Below are positions 10,103 through 18,868 of a stretch of 64,000 bases of DNA, piece by piece (the stretch's first letter is position 1; the number at the start of each line of letters is the position of its first letter). Under the pieces are notes generated by a model that saw nothing but the letters and a program-made list of their open reading frames with translations, had not been told where the DNA came from and did not search any database. This DNA is from an uncultured Bryobacteraceae bacterium (lineage in GTDB: Bacteria > Acidobacteriota > Terriglobia > Bryobacterales > Bryobacteraceae), in NCBI GenBank assembly GCA_937924525.1, contig CALDSU010000014.1, positions 1 to 64,000 of the forward strand. Reading direction: 5' to 3'. The position numbers and the translations under genes are program-made.

Positions 10103-11422
10103 TCAGCCCACCAGCATCAGCCGGACGTCCATCACGTTGGTTCCAGTGGGACCGGTCTTGAGCAGGTCCCCAAGCTGGTCGAAGAAGACGTAGGAGTTGT
10201 TGTCGGCCAGATAATCCACCCCGGACAGGCCCCGGGCCTGCGCCCGCGCGACCGTCTGCCCGTCGGCGATGGCGCCGGCGGCGTCGGTAGGTCCGTCGGT
10301 GCCATCGGTCCCGCCGCTGAGCGCCAGCACGCGTTCCATGCCCGCCAAATCGAGCGCGGCGGCCAGCGCGAACTCCTGGTTGCGTCCGCCCTTGCCGCCG
10401 CCGCGGATCGTCACCGTGGTTTCTCCTCCCGTGATTAGGCAGGCGGGCGGCCTGACGGGCTGCCCGGAGGCGCGAATTTGCTTGACGATGGCGGCGTGCA
10501 TGCGGGCGATCTCCCGCGTTTCGCCTTCGATGAACGTCGACAGGATCAGCGGCCGGTAGCCCAGTTCGCGAGCCCGGCGCGCGGCCGCCTCCACCGCCAG
10601 CCGGTTGCTGCCGATCACCAGGTTGTGCGTGCGGCGAAAGACCGGATCGCCCGGTTTCGGCGTCTCCTCAATTTCGCCGCGCGCGCCCGCCTCCAGGCGC
10701 TGGCGCACGGCAAGGGGAACGCGATCCAGCAGCGCGTGGCGGCGCAGGATCTCCAGCGCATCGGCGAACGTAGACGAATCCGGCGCGGTCGGCCCCGAGC
10801 CGATCACGTCCAGGTCGTCGCCAATCACATCGGAAAGCAGCAACGCCACCACCGTGGCGGGCGCGGCCAGGCGCGCCAGTTGTCCGCCCTTGAACGCCGA
10901 CAGGTGCTTGCGCACCGCGTTGAGTTCGTGGATGTTGGCGCCGCAGGCCAGCAGCAGGCGGGTCGTTTCCTGCTTTTCGGCCAGGGTGATGGGCTCGGGC
11001 GGCAGGGGCGTCAAGGCGGATGCGCCGCCCGAAATCAGCGCCAGCACCAGGTCGCGGCCGGTGGCGGCGCGCGCCAACTCCGCGATGCGGCGTGCGCCGG
11101 CGACGCCGTTCTCGTCGGGCACCGGATGCCCGCACTCCTGTAACTCGATCCGGCGCAGCGTGGCTAGGTGGCCGTACTTGGTGTTCAGGTGCCCGGCGGC
11201 GATCCGCGCGCCCAACAGGCTCTCCACCGCTCGGCCCATCGTCGCGGCGGCTTTGCCGGCGCCCAGCACGTAGATCCGCTCATAGCGGTCCAGGGGAAAC
11301 CGCAATTTCCCGACGCGGAGCACGCCGCCGGCCACCTGCGCGTGGCGGCGGATCGCGGCGCCGGGGTCGGCGGCGGCAAGCGCCGCGCGAAAGATTCTTG
11401 TCGCGTCTCTCCTCAGGTTCAT
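10103..11422 (-). CDS. gckA: glycerate 2-kinase (MOFRL family)
   Basis: A 439-residue protein with an N-terminal DUF4147 domain (GAGKAAATMGRAVE, and later ALISGGASAL) and a C-terminal MOFRL domain with LSGGTDGTDGPTDAAGA. These enzymes phosphorylate D-glycerate to 2-phosphoglycerate, feeding lower glycolysis in the serine, glyoxylate or sugar-acid degradation routes. The ATG at 11422 begins 3 bases after the aroK stop; an in-frame TTG at 11428 would overlap that stop. It sits between shikimate kinase and the sugar ABC transporter genes on the same strand. Confidence 0.88.
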   Translation of the reverse strand: MNLRRDATRIFRAALAAADPGAAIRRHAQVAGGVLRVGKLRFPLDRYERIYVLGAGKAAATMGRAVESLLGARIAAGHLNTKYGHLATLRRIELQECGHPVPDENGVAGARRIAELARAATGRDLVLALISGGASALTPLPPEPITLAEKQETTRLLLACGANIHELNAVRKHLSAFKGGQLARLAAPATVVALLLSDVIGDDLDVIGSGPTAPDSSTFADALEILRRHALLDRVPLAVRQRLEAGARGEIEETPKPGDPVFRRTHNLVIGSNRLAVEAAARRARELGYRPLILSTFIEGETREIARMHAAIVKQIRASGQPVRPPACLITGGETTVTIRGGGKGGRNQEFALAAALDLAGMERVLALSGGTDGTDGPTDAAGAIADGQTVARAQARGLSGVDYLADNNSYVFFDQLGDLLKTGPTGTNVMDVRLMLVG

Positions 11423-11424
11423 AG

Positions 11425-11952
11425 TCAAAATACCGGCAGAGCCAGGATGGCGTCGACCGCCACGCCCGGGTCCTCACTGGTGATCTCGATGCGAAAGTCG
11501 GCCCGCGCGTAGCTGGCGCGGCGGGCGTGATAGAGAGCCTCGCAACGCTCCGCGTCACGGGCCAGCGGCCGGTGCGTCGCCTGGGCGACGCGCTGGCGAA
11601 TCAGTTCGAAGGGGCAATCCAGCCAGATACTGACGCCGTTGTCGCGGATCAATTCATAATTGCGGTCCTGTGCGAACGCGCCTCCGCCCAGGGCGATGAC
11701 GAACGGGACGCCGCGCCCGATCTGCTGCACGCGAGCGTGCAGCGCTTCGGTTTCGATTTCGCGAAAGACGGGTTCGCCAAGGCTTTCAAAAATCTCCGAG
11801 ATGGAGATCTGCTGGCGCGCCTCAATGTCGTCGTCGATGTCGGCGAAGGACCAGCCCAGCCGCGCGGCCAGGTGCCGGCCGATCGTGCTCTTCCCGCAAC
11901 CCATGAAACCCACCAGGTAGAGGCCGGGAGTCCGTTTGAGCTTGGTGATCAT
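11425..11952 (-). CDS. aroK: shikimate kinase
   Basis: A 175-residue P-loop kinase that phosphorylates shikimate at the 3-OH in aromatic amino-acid synthesis. Residues 12-24 (LVGFMGCGKSTIG) form Walker A, and ADIDDDIEAR carries the shikimate-binding aspartate. FREIE and LGGGAF contain the conserved Arg and Gly-rich shikimate-contact loop, and HRPLARD supplies the lid arginine. The length matches AroK/AroL. The ATG at 11952 overlaps the dehydrogenase stop in ATGA. No other aro genes are nearby. Confidence 0.9.
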   Translation of the reverse strand: MITKLKRTPGLYLVGFMGCGKSTIGRHLAARLGWSFADIDDDIEARQQISISEIFESLGEPVFREIETEALHARVQQIGRGVPFVIALGGGAFAQDRNYELIRDNGVSIWLDCPFELIRQRVAQATHRPLARDAERCEALYHARRASYARADFRIEITSEDPGVAVDAILALPVF

Positions 11953-12734
11953 GCGGAATCCTCTTGCACAGCATGAATTCTTCGCAACCGCGCTTCCACC
12001 AGCCGCGGCGCCAGCCGGTACAGGCCGGCCAGCCAGCGGCCGAGCGGGGGAGTCACCACCAGGCGGGCCTCGCGTTCCAGCCCGCGGACCATGGCCTCGG
12101 CGCACTCTTCCGCCGAGACCGCGAAGCGTTTGCCGGAGACCAGCCGCGCGGGCGGCGCGCCGCCCAGCGCGTGTTGCTGAAATCCGGTGGCGACATAGCC
12201 CGGACACACGGCCATCACCCGCACGCCGCTGCCAGCCAGTTCCATGCGCAGCCCGTCGCTCAGCGAAAGCAGCGCCGCCTTGCTGGCGCTGTAAAGCGTA
12301 AACCAGGGCAGCGGGATCTGCCCGGCGATGGAACTCACGTTGACGATGACGCCGGACCGCTGGGCGCGCATCAGCGGGATCACGCGCCGCGCCAGATCCA
12401 CCGGCGCGAACCAGTTCAACTCAAACAACTGCCGCCCCAAAACGGGCGGGGTTTCCCAGGTGGGCGCGTACAGACCGACGCCGGCGTTATTGATCAGGAC
12501 GTCGATGCGGCCCCAGCGCTCCGCCGCACGCTGGACCAGGGCGGCGCGAAACTCTTCGTCGCACAGGTCTCCCGCCACCCGGAAGTCTGCGGGGGCGGCT
12601 GTCTCCCGCAGCGCCGCCTCCGAGCGCGCGGTCAGCGCCAGTCTGGCGCCCCGCGCCCGCAACGCCGCGGCCGTGGCGGCGCCGATGCCCCGCGACGCGC
12701 CGGTGATCAGGATGACTTTTCCGGCCAGCTCCAT
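11949..12734 (-). CDS. short-chain dehydrogenase/reductase
   Basis: A classical SDR of 261 residues. The cofactor motif TGASRGIGAATA is at about residues 12-23, the structural NNAG is present, the catalytic Ser lies in VSSIAGQIP, and YSASKAAL gives the catalytic Tyr and Lys. The Arg/Ser-rich region after the first beta strand suggests NADP preference. A C-terminal extension with hydrophobic and arginine-rich segments (GRWLAGLYRLAPRLVEARLRR) could tether it to the membrane. The substrate is unknown. It is translationally coupled to aroK downstream. Confidence 0.88.
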   Translation of the reverse strand: MELAGKVILITGASRGIGAATAAALRARGARLALTARSEAALRETAAPADFRVAGDLCDEEFRAALVQRAAERWGRIDVLINNAGVGLYAPTWETPPVLGRQLFELNWFAPVDLARRVIPLMRAQRSGVIVNVSSIAGQIPLPWFTLYSASKAALLSLSDGLRMELAGSGVRVMAVCPGYVATGFQQHALGGAPPARLVSGKRFAVSAEECAEAMVRGLEREARLVVTPPLGRWLAGLYRLAPRLVEARLRRIHAVQEDSA

Positions 12735-12785
12735 CCGCCCTTACGTTCCCACGTTCGCCGGATCCGGCACAAGCGCGCCCGGGCG

Positions 12786-13943
12786 TCAGTTCTCCAGGTA
12801 ACGGCGCAGGTCGTCGGCGCGGAAGCAGTGGGCGAAGGCGGTTTCCCGCGAGATCTTGCCGCGGCGGACCAGCTCGGCCAGCGCCTGTTCCATCGTCATC
12901 ATGCCCTCGGCGCGGCCGACCGACATCTGGGACCGCAACTGATGATCGTCGCCTTTGCGGATCAGCGCCCGGACGCCGTCGGTGCCCAGCAGCACCTCGC
13001 ACGCCGGGAAGCGCTGGAGCGGGTCGACGCCGGGCACCAGTTGTTGCGCCACGACGCCGGCGATGGCCAGCGAAAGCTGCTGGCGAACCTGCGGCTGGCC
13101 GGCGGCGGGAAACGAGTCCAGGATGCGCGAAACCGCCTGCGGAGCGTCGTTGGTGTGCAGCGTCGAGAACACCAGATGGCCCGTTTCGGCGGCGGTCAGC
13201 ACGGTGGCGATGGTTTCGGCATCGCGCATTTCGCCCACCAGGATCACGTCCGGCGACTGGCGAAGGATGCTGCGCAGCGAACCGGCGAAGCTGGGTGCGT
13301 CGTGGCCGACCTCGATCTGCTCCACGATGGAGGAGCGGTTCACGTGCACGTACTCGACCGGGTCCTCGATGGTGACGATGTGGTCGCGGCGCCGGCCGTT
13401 GATCTGGTCGAGGAGCGCGGCGAGCGTGGTGCTCTTGCCGCAGCCGGTTGGTCCGGTGACCAGCACCAGACCCTGCCGCCGCTCGGTGAGCCGGGCGAGC
13501 GCCGGCGGCAGGTGCAGCGATTCGAGCGACGGGATCCGCGCGGGCAACAGGCGAAAGCAGGCCGCCAGCGTCCCGCGCTGATAATGCAGGTTGGCGCGAA
13601 ACCGGCCCACGCCCTCGCGCAGAAAACAAAAATCAATGGTTTTGTTCTTTTGCAGTTCTTCGTACTGGCGCGGCTCCAGCAACGGCAGCACCAGTTCCCG
13701 GGTGTCCTCGCCGGAGAGCGGCGCGGCGGCGGCCGCGGCCAGCGCGCCGGAAATCCGCAGGACCGGCGGGGCTCCGGCCACCAGCAGCAGGTCGGACGCG
13801 TGCTGGCGCGCGGCCTGCGCCAGCAGCCGGTCGAGGGAACTGGAGTCGGCGCGCGGACCCGGCGTGTCCCTGGCCGAGGCGGGCGCGGCGGCGCGATTCA
13901 ATTCCGCCACCAAGCGGGCCAGTTTGTCGTCGTACTCTGGCAT
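12786..13943 (-). CDS. pilT: type IV pilus retraction ATPase PilT-like
   Basis: A 385-residue secretion-ATPase family protein. An N-terminal PAS-like domain (about residues 30-130) is followed by the RecA-like core. The core has Walker A GPTGCGKSTT, an Asp box around VEYVHVNRSSIVEQIEVG, a Walker B region VILVGEMRD and a His box ETGHLVFSTLHT. PilT proteins power pilus retraction for twitching or DNA uptake. The residue 1-35 extension (NRAAAPASARD) is longer than in the Pseudomonas protein. No pilus structural or assembly gene lies in the window, so this copy is either an isolated PilT/PilU or part of a scattered set. Confidence 0.9.
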   Translation of the reverse strand: MPEYDDKLARLVAELNRAAAPASARDTPGPRADSSSLDRLLAQAARQHASDLLLVAGAPPVLRISGALAAAAAAPLSGEDTRELVLPLLEPRQYEELQKNKTIDFCFLREGVGRFRANLHYQRGTLAACFRLLPARIPSLESLHLPPALARLTERRQGLVLVTGPTGCGKSTTLAALLDQINGRRRDHIVTIEDPVEYVHVNRSSIVEQIEVGHDAPSFAGSLRSILRQSPDVILVGEMRDAETIATVLTAAETGHLVFSTLHTNDAPQAVSRILDSFPAAGQPQVRQQLSLAIAGVVAQQLVPGVDPLQRFPACEVLLGTDGVRALIRKGDDHQLRSQMSVGRAEGMMTMEQALAELVRRGKISRETAFAHCFRADDLRRYLEN

Positions 13944-13970
13944 GCCCTCAGACGGTTTGACGCAAGCGCG

Positions 13971-15332
13971 TCACGCATCGTGGGAAGAAATCACGCGGGC
14001 GCGGAGACGGCCGCGCGCCAGGCGGATGCCGACCTCGGCGCCCGGGGGCGCCTGGCTGGCGCGGGTAAGCGCTTCGCCCGCGGCGCCCGTCACGATCGCG
14101 TAACCCCGCTCGAGGATGGCCAGTGGACTGAGTTGCTCGAGCTTGGCCCGCACCGCGCCCAGGCGCGCCCGGCGGGAGGCCAGTTGCAGGCGCGCGGCCT
14201 GGATCGCCCGGGCGGTCGCGGCTTCCTGGCGGCGGCGGGCGCGCTCCAGCCGCGGGCGCGGGTCCGCCTCCCGCACCGCGGCCTCCAGCGACCGCACGCG
14301 GAGCCGGCGGGCATCGATCCCTTCCCGCAGGCGGTGGCGGAGCCGGTAAGTCAGTTCATCCACCCGCTGCATCCGGCGCCCCACCTGCCGGTGCAGCAGC
14401 GCCGCGGCCCGATCGACGCCTTGCTGGTGCAGGCGGCGCGCGAGCATCGCCAGCCGGTATCGCAGCAACTGAGCCAGCTTTTCCCGCAGCCCGGCCACCA
14501 GGGCGGCGACCTCGTCTTTGCGGCGCACCACCAGTTCCGCGGCCGCCGAAGGCGTCGGCGCGCGCAAGTCCGCGACAAAGTCCGCGATGGTCACATCGGT
14601 TTCGTGACCGACCGCCGAGATCACCGGCACCCGGCAGTGGGCGATCGCCCGCGCCACCCGCTCTTGGTTGAACGACCAAAGATCCTCGAGCGAGCCGCCG
14701 CCCCGCGCTACAATCACTACCTCCGCCCAGCCGGACTCGCTGAAGTAGTCCAGCCCGCGGCAGATTTCTTCCACCGCGCCCTCCCCCTGCACCTGCGCGG
14801 GGAACAGCCGCACGTGAAGGCCGGGAAAACGGCGGGTGAGAATCTGGACCATGTCGGAGATCACCGCGCCGCGCGGCGAAGTGACCAGTCCAATACGCTG
14901 CGGGAACGGCGGCAGCGGACGTTTGCGTTCCCGCGCGAACAGACCCTCGGCCGCCAGCCGCGCCTTGAGTTGCTCGAACGCCAGTTGCAAGGCGCCATAA
15001 CCCTGCGGCTCCAGCGTTTCGACGACCAGTTGGATCTCGCCCCGCTGCTCCCACACGTCCACCCGCCCGCGGGCGAGCACCTGCACGCCGTCCTGCGGCT
15101 TGAACTTTAACAGCCGCAGCGTTGATTTGAAGCAGACACAGCGGATTTGCGCTTCTTCATCCTTGAGCGTGAAGTAGTAGTGGCCGCTGGGCCAAAGCTT
15201 GGCCGAGGAGATTTCGCCGCTCACCCAGACGTCGTGAAATTCTTCGTCAATGAGGGCGCGGACGGTGGCGGTGAGCTCGCTGACGCGGTAAATGCGCCGC
15301 GCGGGAACGAAATCCAGAGAGAACTGTTCCAC
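13971..15332 (-). CDS. xseA: exodeoxyribonuclease VII large subunit
   Basis: A 453-residue subunit of the single-strand exonuclease ExoVII. An N-terminal OB fold (YRVSELTATVRALIDEEF to about residue 100) precedes the catalytic XseA domain, with GLVTSPRGAVISDM, RGGGSLEDLWSFN and AVGHETDVTIADFVAD. A long arginine-rich coiled coil follows (about 290-400), then a C-terminal beta segment. It starts at GTG 15332, because no ATG fits the OB-fold start. The small subunit xseB is not adjacent in this window. pilT follows 27 bases downstream. Confidence 0.92.
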   Translation of the reverse strand: MEQFSLDFVPARRIYRVSELTATVRALIDEEFHDVWVSGEISSAKLWPSGHYYFTLKDEEAQIRCVCFKSTLRLLKFKPQDGVQVLARGRVDVWEQRGEIQLVVETLEPQGYGALQLAFEQLKARLAAEGLFARERKRPLPPFPQRIGLVTSPRGAVISDMVQILTRRFPGLHVRLFPAQVQGEGAVEEICRGLDYFSESGWAEVVIVARGGGSLEDLWSFNQERVARAIAHCRVPVISAVGHETDVTIADFVADLRAPTPSAAAELVVRRKDEVAALVAGLREKLAQLLRYRLAMLARRLHQQGVDRAAALLHRQVGRRMQRVDELTYRLRHRLREGIDARRLRVRSLEAAVREADPRPRLERARRRQEAATARAIQAARLQLASRRARLGAVRAKLEQLSPLAILERGYAIVTGAAGEALTRASQAPPGAEVGIRLARGRLRARVISSHDA

Positions 15333-15368
15333 TGGAGGTGAGTATAGCGGGCTCGGAGCGGCGTGCTC

Positions 15369-16547
15369 TTAGGGCGCGGCGCCGCGCAGGTCCGCTTCCC
15401 ACACGTTGCCCTCCGCGTCCGACGCCAGCACCAGCCAGGGAGCGTCATGGGGCAGCGCCGCTTTGGACCCCGTGAGGTTATTCAGCCGGCCCGCGCCCTC
15501 CAGCAGCGGGCGGGCGGCGGGGCTCAGGTCAACCCGGTGAGGGTCGGCATGCTGCCAGACGATGAGACGGCGAGGCTGGGCGCGATCGCGAAGATGCACG
15601 GTATGGGCGAGCCATAGCCCGGGCGGACGCTCGCTGAGCAGCACGATCGGACGGGTGGGTTCCTCGGTAGGGGTGCGCAGTCCGTACGGAAGATCGGTCC
15701 ACTCTCCTCGCGGGCTGCGCTTGCGCAGCACGAGTTGGGGCTGGCCTACCTGATCCACTGAGTTCTTCGTAGCCGCCCAAAGAGTCCCGTCCGCGGCCAC
15801 GGCCAGATTGAAGTGGTCGTCCGCCGTCTTGCCCCCCTGGGCAACCGTCTCCACCGGAGGCCAGGCAGCCGGATCCGGGCCGCGGAGGAGGCGGAAGTAA
15901 ACGGCCTCGCGATTCTGATCCGACCACACCACGCCCACGCCGCCCGGTAGAGCGGCCGCCGCGCAGATGTCGTCTTCGTGGGTTTCGTGCTGACTGACCA
16001 CGGCGGGAGGATTCCATTGCGTTCCGTCCCGATCGCGGGAGATGCGCACCCAGATGCGCCGCCGCCATCCGTAGGCGATCCACCATCGGTCGCGGGCGTC
16101 CCGGGTGATCGTCGCCGTCTCCAGGTCCGGCTTGCCATCCACCTCCGGCATCGCGAACCGTGCCGGCTCGGCGGCCAGGCGGTAGGTCGCGGTCCGGCGA
16201 TCCCACTTCAGCAGGACGAACGCCAGGCGCTTCGGGTCCACCAGCACGGCGCCCACGGAGTCCCCTTTAGCCCAGACGTCTGCCTGGCCCGGCAGGCCTT
16301 GAAGCGGGCGATCCAGCGCGGTCTCCCGCCGCCAACCCGCGGACGTTCGCTTCCAAACGCCGCTTCCGCCGCGCACCGGCAGCCAGGCCCACCAGGAACC
16401 CTGGGCGTACCAGATCTTGGATTGCGGCTTGTCCTGGGTCGGGTTCGCCACGTCCACCCGGATGGCGGGTTTGCCGGTCCCGGCCCTCAGGGGCTCGAGC
16501 AAGCAACAGAGCGCGAGCAGCCCGATCGTCTTCCGGCGCACGGTCAT
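15369..16547 (-). CDS. secreted propeller-like protein of unknown function
   Basis: A protein of about 392 residues with an exported start (MTVRRKTIGLLALCCLLEP) followed by repeated Trp/Asp-rich short strands such as GVVWSDQNREAVYFRLL and DGTLWAATKNS. This is the look of a six- or seven-bladed beta-propeller (sialidase/Kelch-like fold). No catalytic motif was recognised. The frame is open further upstream, but the signal peptide fixes the start at 16547. It lies 36 bases before the xseA start and divergent from rimP. Confidence 0.5.
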   Translation of the reverse strand: MTVRRKTIGLLALCCLLEPLRAGTGKPAIRVDVANPTQDKPQSKIWYAQGSWWAWLPVRGGSGVWKRTSAGWRRETALDRPLQGLPGQADVWAKGDSVGAVLVDPKRLAFVLLKWDRRTATYRLAAEPARFAMPEVDGKPDLETATITRDARDRWWIAYGWRRRIWVRISRDRDGTQWNPPAVVSQHETHEDDICAAAALPGGVGVVWSDQNREAVYFRLLRGPDPAAWPPVETVAQGGKTADDHFNLAVAADGTLWAATKNSVDQVGQPQLVLRKRSPRGEWTDLPYGLRTPTEEPTRPIVLLSERPPGLWLAHTVHLRDRAQPRRLIVWQHADPHRVDLSPAARPLLEGAGRLNNLTGSKAALPHDAPWLVLASDAEGNVWEADLRGAAP

Positions 16548-16692
16548 CACGCGGAGGTTAGCAGGAAATGGCATCCGGGGGACAGGCTTCTGTCGCGCCA
16601 GTCAAGACAGTTTGCCTGCGCTTTTGTCTTGCTCGGCGCCGCACGGTGCGATTCCCCCGTTGCCTGCATCGAGCCACCTGATGCGGGGCCGG

Positions 16693-16720
16693 TTGCGTTT
16701 TCCCGTCGCCGCGCTACAAT
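16693..16720 (+). promoter_or_regulatory. sigma70-type promoter of the rimP-nusA-infB operon
   Basis: TTGCGT at 16693-16698 and TACAAT at 16715-16720 are spaced by 16 bases, close to the vegetative consensus. Transcription would begin near 16727, giving a leader of about 88 bases that contains the hairpin at 16744-16764. Confidence 0.65.
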
Positions 16721-16743
16721 TGTGAGGGCGTTGTCGAAGGGAG

Positions 16744-16768
16744 AAGTGGGCGGAGAGCCCACTTTTTT
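16744..16768 (+). terminator. leader hairpin with U-tract upstream of rimP (attenuator-like)
   Basis: The 8-bp stem AAGTGGGC/GCCCACTT closes a 5-base GGAGA loop and runs into TTTTTT, the form of an intrinsic terminator. It lies after the apparent promoter and 47 bases before rimP. Similar hairpins are known in rimP leaders of other bacteria and are thought to let NusA or other factors tune the operon. Confidence 0.65.
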
Positions 16769-16814
16769 GTTGGAGTCCGCCATCACCGCTGGCCGGCGAC
16801 GCCAGTAGCCCGGG

Positions 16815-17279
16815 ATGAAGAACGCAGTGGTTTCGCGCGTGGAAGAGATCGCGACCCGTGTGGGCGCGGCCGAGGGTATCGAAATCGTCGAAGTGGAGTT
16901 CAAGGGGAGCGGCGCTCACCGGTTCCTCCGGATCTCGATCGACAAACCCGAGGGCGTCAATCACCACGACTGCGAGCTCATCTCCCAACAGGTGGGAACC
17001 ATCCTCGATGTCGAGGACGTCATTCCGGGAGGGTCCTACACGCTCGAAGTCAGTTCCCCGGGCGTGGAACGCAAGCTCCGGAAGCTCAGCGACTTCGACA
17101 GGTTCCGCGGCAAGAAGGCCAAGCTCGTGTTTCGCGAACCGGTCGGCGGCGCCTCCCATTGCGAAGGCGTGATCGAGGGAGTGGAAGGAGAACTGGTCCG
17201 GTTCACCACCGCGAAGGGCGAGCTGTTGGCGGTGCCTTTCGATCGGATCTCGCGCGCCAACCTCAAGTTCGACTGGTAA
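16815..17279 (+). CDS. rimP: ribosome maturation factor RimP
   Basis: A 154-residue 30S assembly factor. The N-terminal alpha/beta domain contains VVEVEFKGSGAHRFLRISIDKPEGV-like strands. HHDCELISQQVGTILDVEDVIPGGSYTLEVSSPGVER is present as separate conserved blocks, with the family hallmark being EVSSPGVERKL. A C-terminal SH3-like barrel ends in FDRISRANLKFDW. The order rimP-nusA-infB is the classical one. It follows the promoter and leader hairpin described above. Confidence 0.93.
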   Translation: MKNAVVSRVEEIATRVGAAEGIEIVEVEFKGSGAHRFLRISIDKPEGVNHHDCELISQQVGTILDVEDVIPGGSYTLEVSSPGVERKLRKLSDFDRFRGKKAKLVFREPVGGASHCEGVIEGVEGELVRFTTAKGELLAVPFDRISRANLKFDW

Positions 17280-17312
17280 ACCCGAAGCTTCCAAAACACA
17301 TTCAGGCATCCT

Positions 17313-18842
17313 ATGGCATCGATCTTTCAGTCCATCGAATTGCTTAGCAAAGAAAAAGGCATCGACCCCCAGATTGTCCTGGACGCCGTGAAGGACGCGA
17401 TTCTGGTCGCGGCGCGCAAGCACTTCAAATCGACCGAAGACTATGTCGTCGAGCTAAATTCCGAGACGGGGGGACTCGAACTGTTCGCCGTCAAGACGGT
17501 GGTGGAAGAAGTGGCCGCGCCGGGGCGCGAGATTTCGCTCGAGGAGGCGCGGGCGATCGATCCGGCGGTGGAACTGGGCGGCGTGATTCGCTTTCCCAAA
17601 CCCACCGACATCCTGGGGCGCATTGCGGCTCAAACGGCCAAGCAGGTGATCTTTCAGAAGGTGCGCGAGGCGGAGCGCGAGACCATCTACAACGAGTATT
17701 CCGGGCGCGCCGGCGAACTGGTGAACTGCACAGTCAAGCGCATCGAGGGCAGCGATCTGGTGGTGGATTTGGGCAAGACCGAAGCCCGCCTGCCAAAGAA
17801 GGAGCAATCGCGCCTGGAGAGTTTCTCGGTGGGCGACCGGATCCGCTGCGTAATCCGGATGGTGGACAAGTCCAGCAAAAACCCCGGCGTGACGGTTTCT
17901 CGCGCGGCGCCGGAACTGGTGATGCGCCTGTTCGAGCAGGAAGTGCCGGAGATCTACGACAACACGATCGTGATCAAAGGCTGCGCGCGCGAAGCGGGAG
18001 AGCGTACGAAAATCGCCGTGCATTCCCGGGATCGCGATGTCGACAGCGTCGGCGCGTGCGTGGGGATGAAAGGCATGCGCGTGCAGTCGATTATCCGCGA
18101 GTTGCGAGGCGAGAAGATCGACATCATTGAGTATTCCGAGGATCCGGTGGTATTCGCCACCCACGCCTTGAGTCCCGCCAAGATCACGCGCGTATCGATT
18201 ATCGACGCTGCGCAGAAACATATGGAAGTGATCGTTGACGATTCCCAGCTTTCCCTGGCGATCGGCAAAAAAGGGCAAAACGTCCGGCTGGCCGCGAAGC
18301 TGCTGGGCTGGCGGATCGATATCAAGAGCGAAGAGGAGAAGCGGCAGGAAGTGGAGAGCGCGATGGCCGCCCTCGTTGCCCCCGGCGCTCCTGTTTCCGT
18401 CCTGCTGGATCACGGACTGCCCGAGAGGGTAGTCGAGCAACTGATCGAAGCCGGGATCGGCACGGTAGAAAAGCTGGGCGCCATGACGCCCGAGCAACTG
18501 GAGGAAATCGAGGGGATCGGCCCGGCGCTGGTCGGGCGCATCCAACTGGCGGTGAATCAGTATTACGGCCAGTTCGAACCGGAGGAGGATTTCGGCGAAT
18601 CCGCCGCCGGCGAGCCTGCGATGGCCGAAGACGGTGCGGAAGCCGCGGAAACTGGGGCAGCCGGAATCACCGAAGAAGCAGCCGAAATCAGAGAAGAGGC
18701 AGCCGCCGCGGAGGCGCTGCCGATCAAGGAGGCGGAGGACGCCGAGTCTCGCTCGGAAGCCATGTCCGAGTCTGATACGATAGAAGCGTCGGATTCCCAA
18801 TCCACACCTAGCGAAGGAGAGAGCGGGCGTAGCGAGGGGTGA
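17313..18842 (+). CDS. nusA: transcription termination/antitermination factor NusA
   Basis: A 509-residue RNA polymerase-binding factor. Segments are an N-terminal polymerase-binding domain (1-125), an S1 domain (about 135-200, GRAGELVNCTVKRIEG), and two KH domains (GACVGMKGMRVQSIIREL, then SLAIGKKGQNVRLAAKL). A helix-hairpin-helix region follows (VEKLGAMTPEQLEEIEGIG, about 385-403). The tail from about 430 to 509 is strongly acidic and alanine/glutamate rich, and replaces the second acidic repeat of E. coli NusA. Its stop overlaps a possible infB GTG start by four bases. Confidence 0.95.
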   Translation: MASIFQSIELLSKEKGIDPQIVLDAVKDAILVAARKHFKSTEDYVVELNSETGGLELFAVKTVVEEVAAPGREISLEEARAIDPAVELGGVIRFPKPTDILGRIAAQTAKQVIFQKVREAERETIYNEYSGRAGELVNCTVKRIEGSDLVVDLGKTEARLPKKEQSRLESFSVGDRIRCVIRMVDKSSKNPGVTVSRAAPELVMRLFEQEVPEIYDNTIVIKGCAREAGERTKIAVHSRDRDVDSVGACVGMKGMRVQSIIRELRGEKIDIIEYSEDPVVFATHALSPAKITRVSIIDAAQKHMEVIVDDSQLSLAIGKKGQNVRLAAKLLGWRIDIKSEEEKRQEVESAMAALVAPGAPVSVLLDHGLPERVVEQLIEAGIGTVEKLGAMTPEQLEEIEGIGPALVGRIQLAVNQYYGQFEPEEDFGESAAGEPAMAEDGAEAAETGAAGITEEAAEIREEAAAAEALPIKEAEDAESRSEAMSESDTIEASDSQSTPSEGESGRSEG

Positions 18843-18868
18843 TTCCCCTCGACAATTCTTCCCCTGTT

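Noticed and set aside
11964-15110. Very long antisense open frame across aroK-SDR-pilT-xseA
   Set aside because: It lies opposite four recognised genes with conserved motifs; long antisense frames are expected in GC-rich genomes. Composition is Gln/Arg/Ala rich without motifs.
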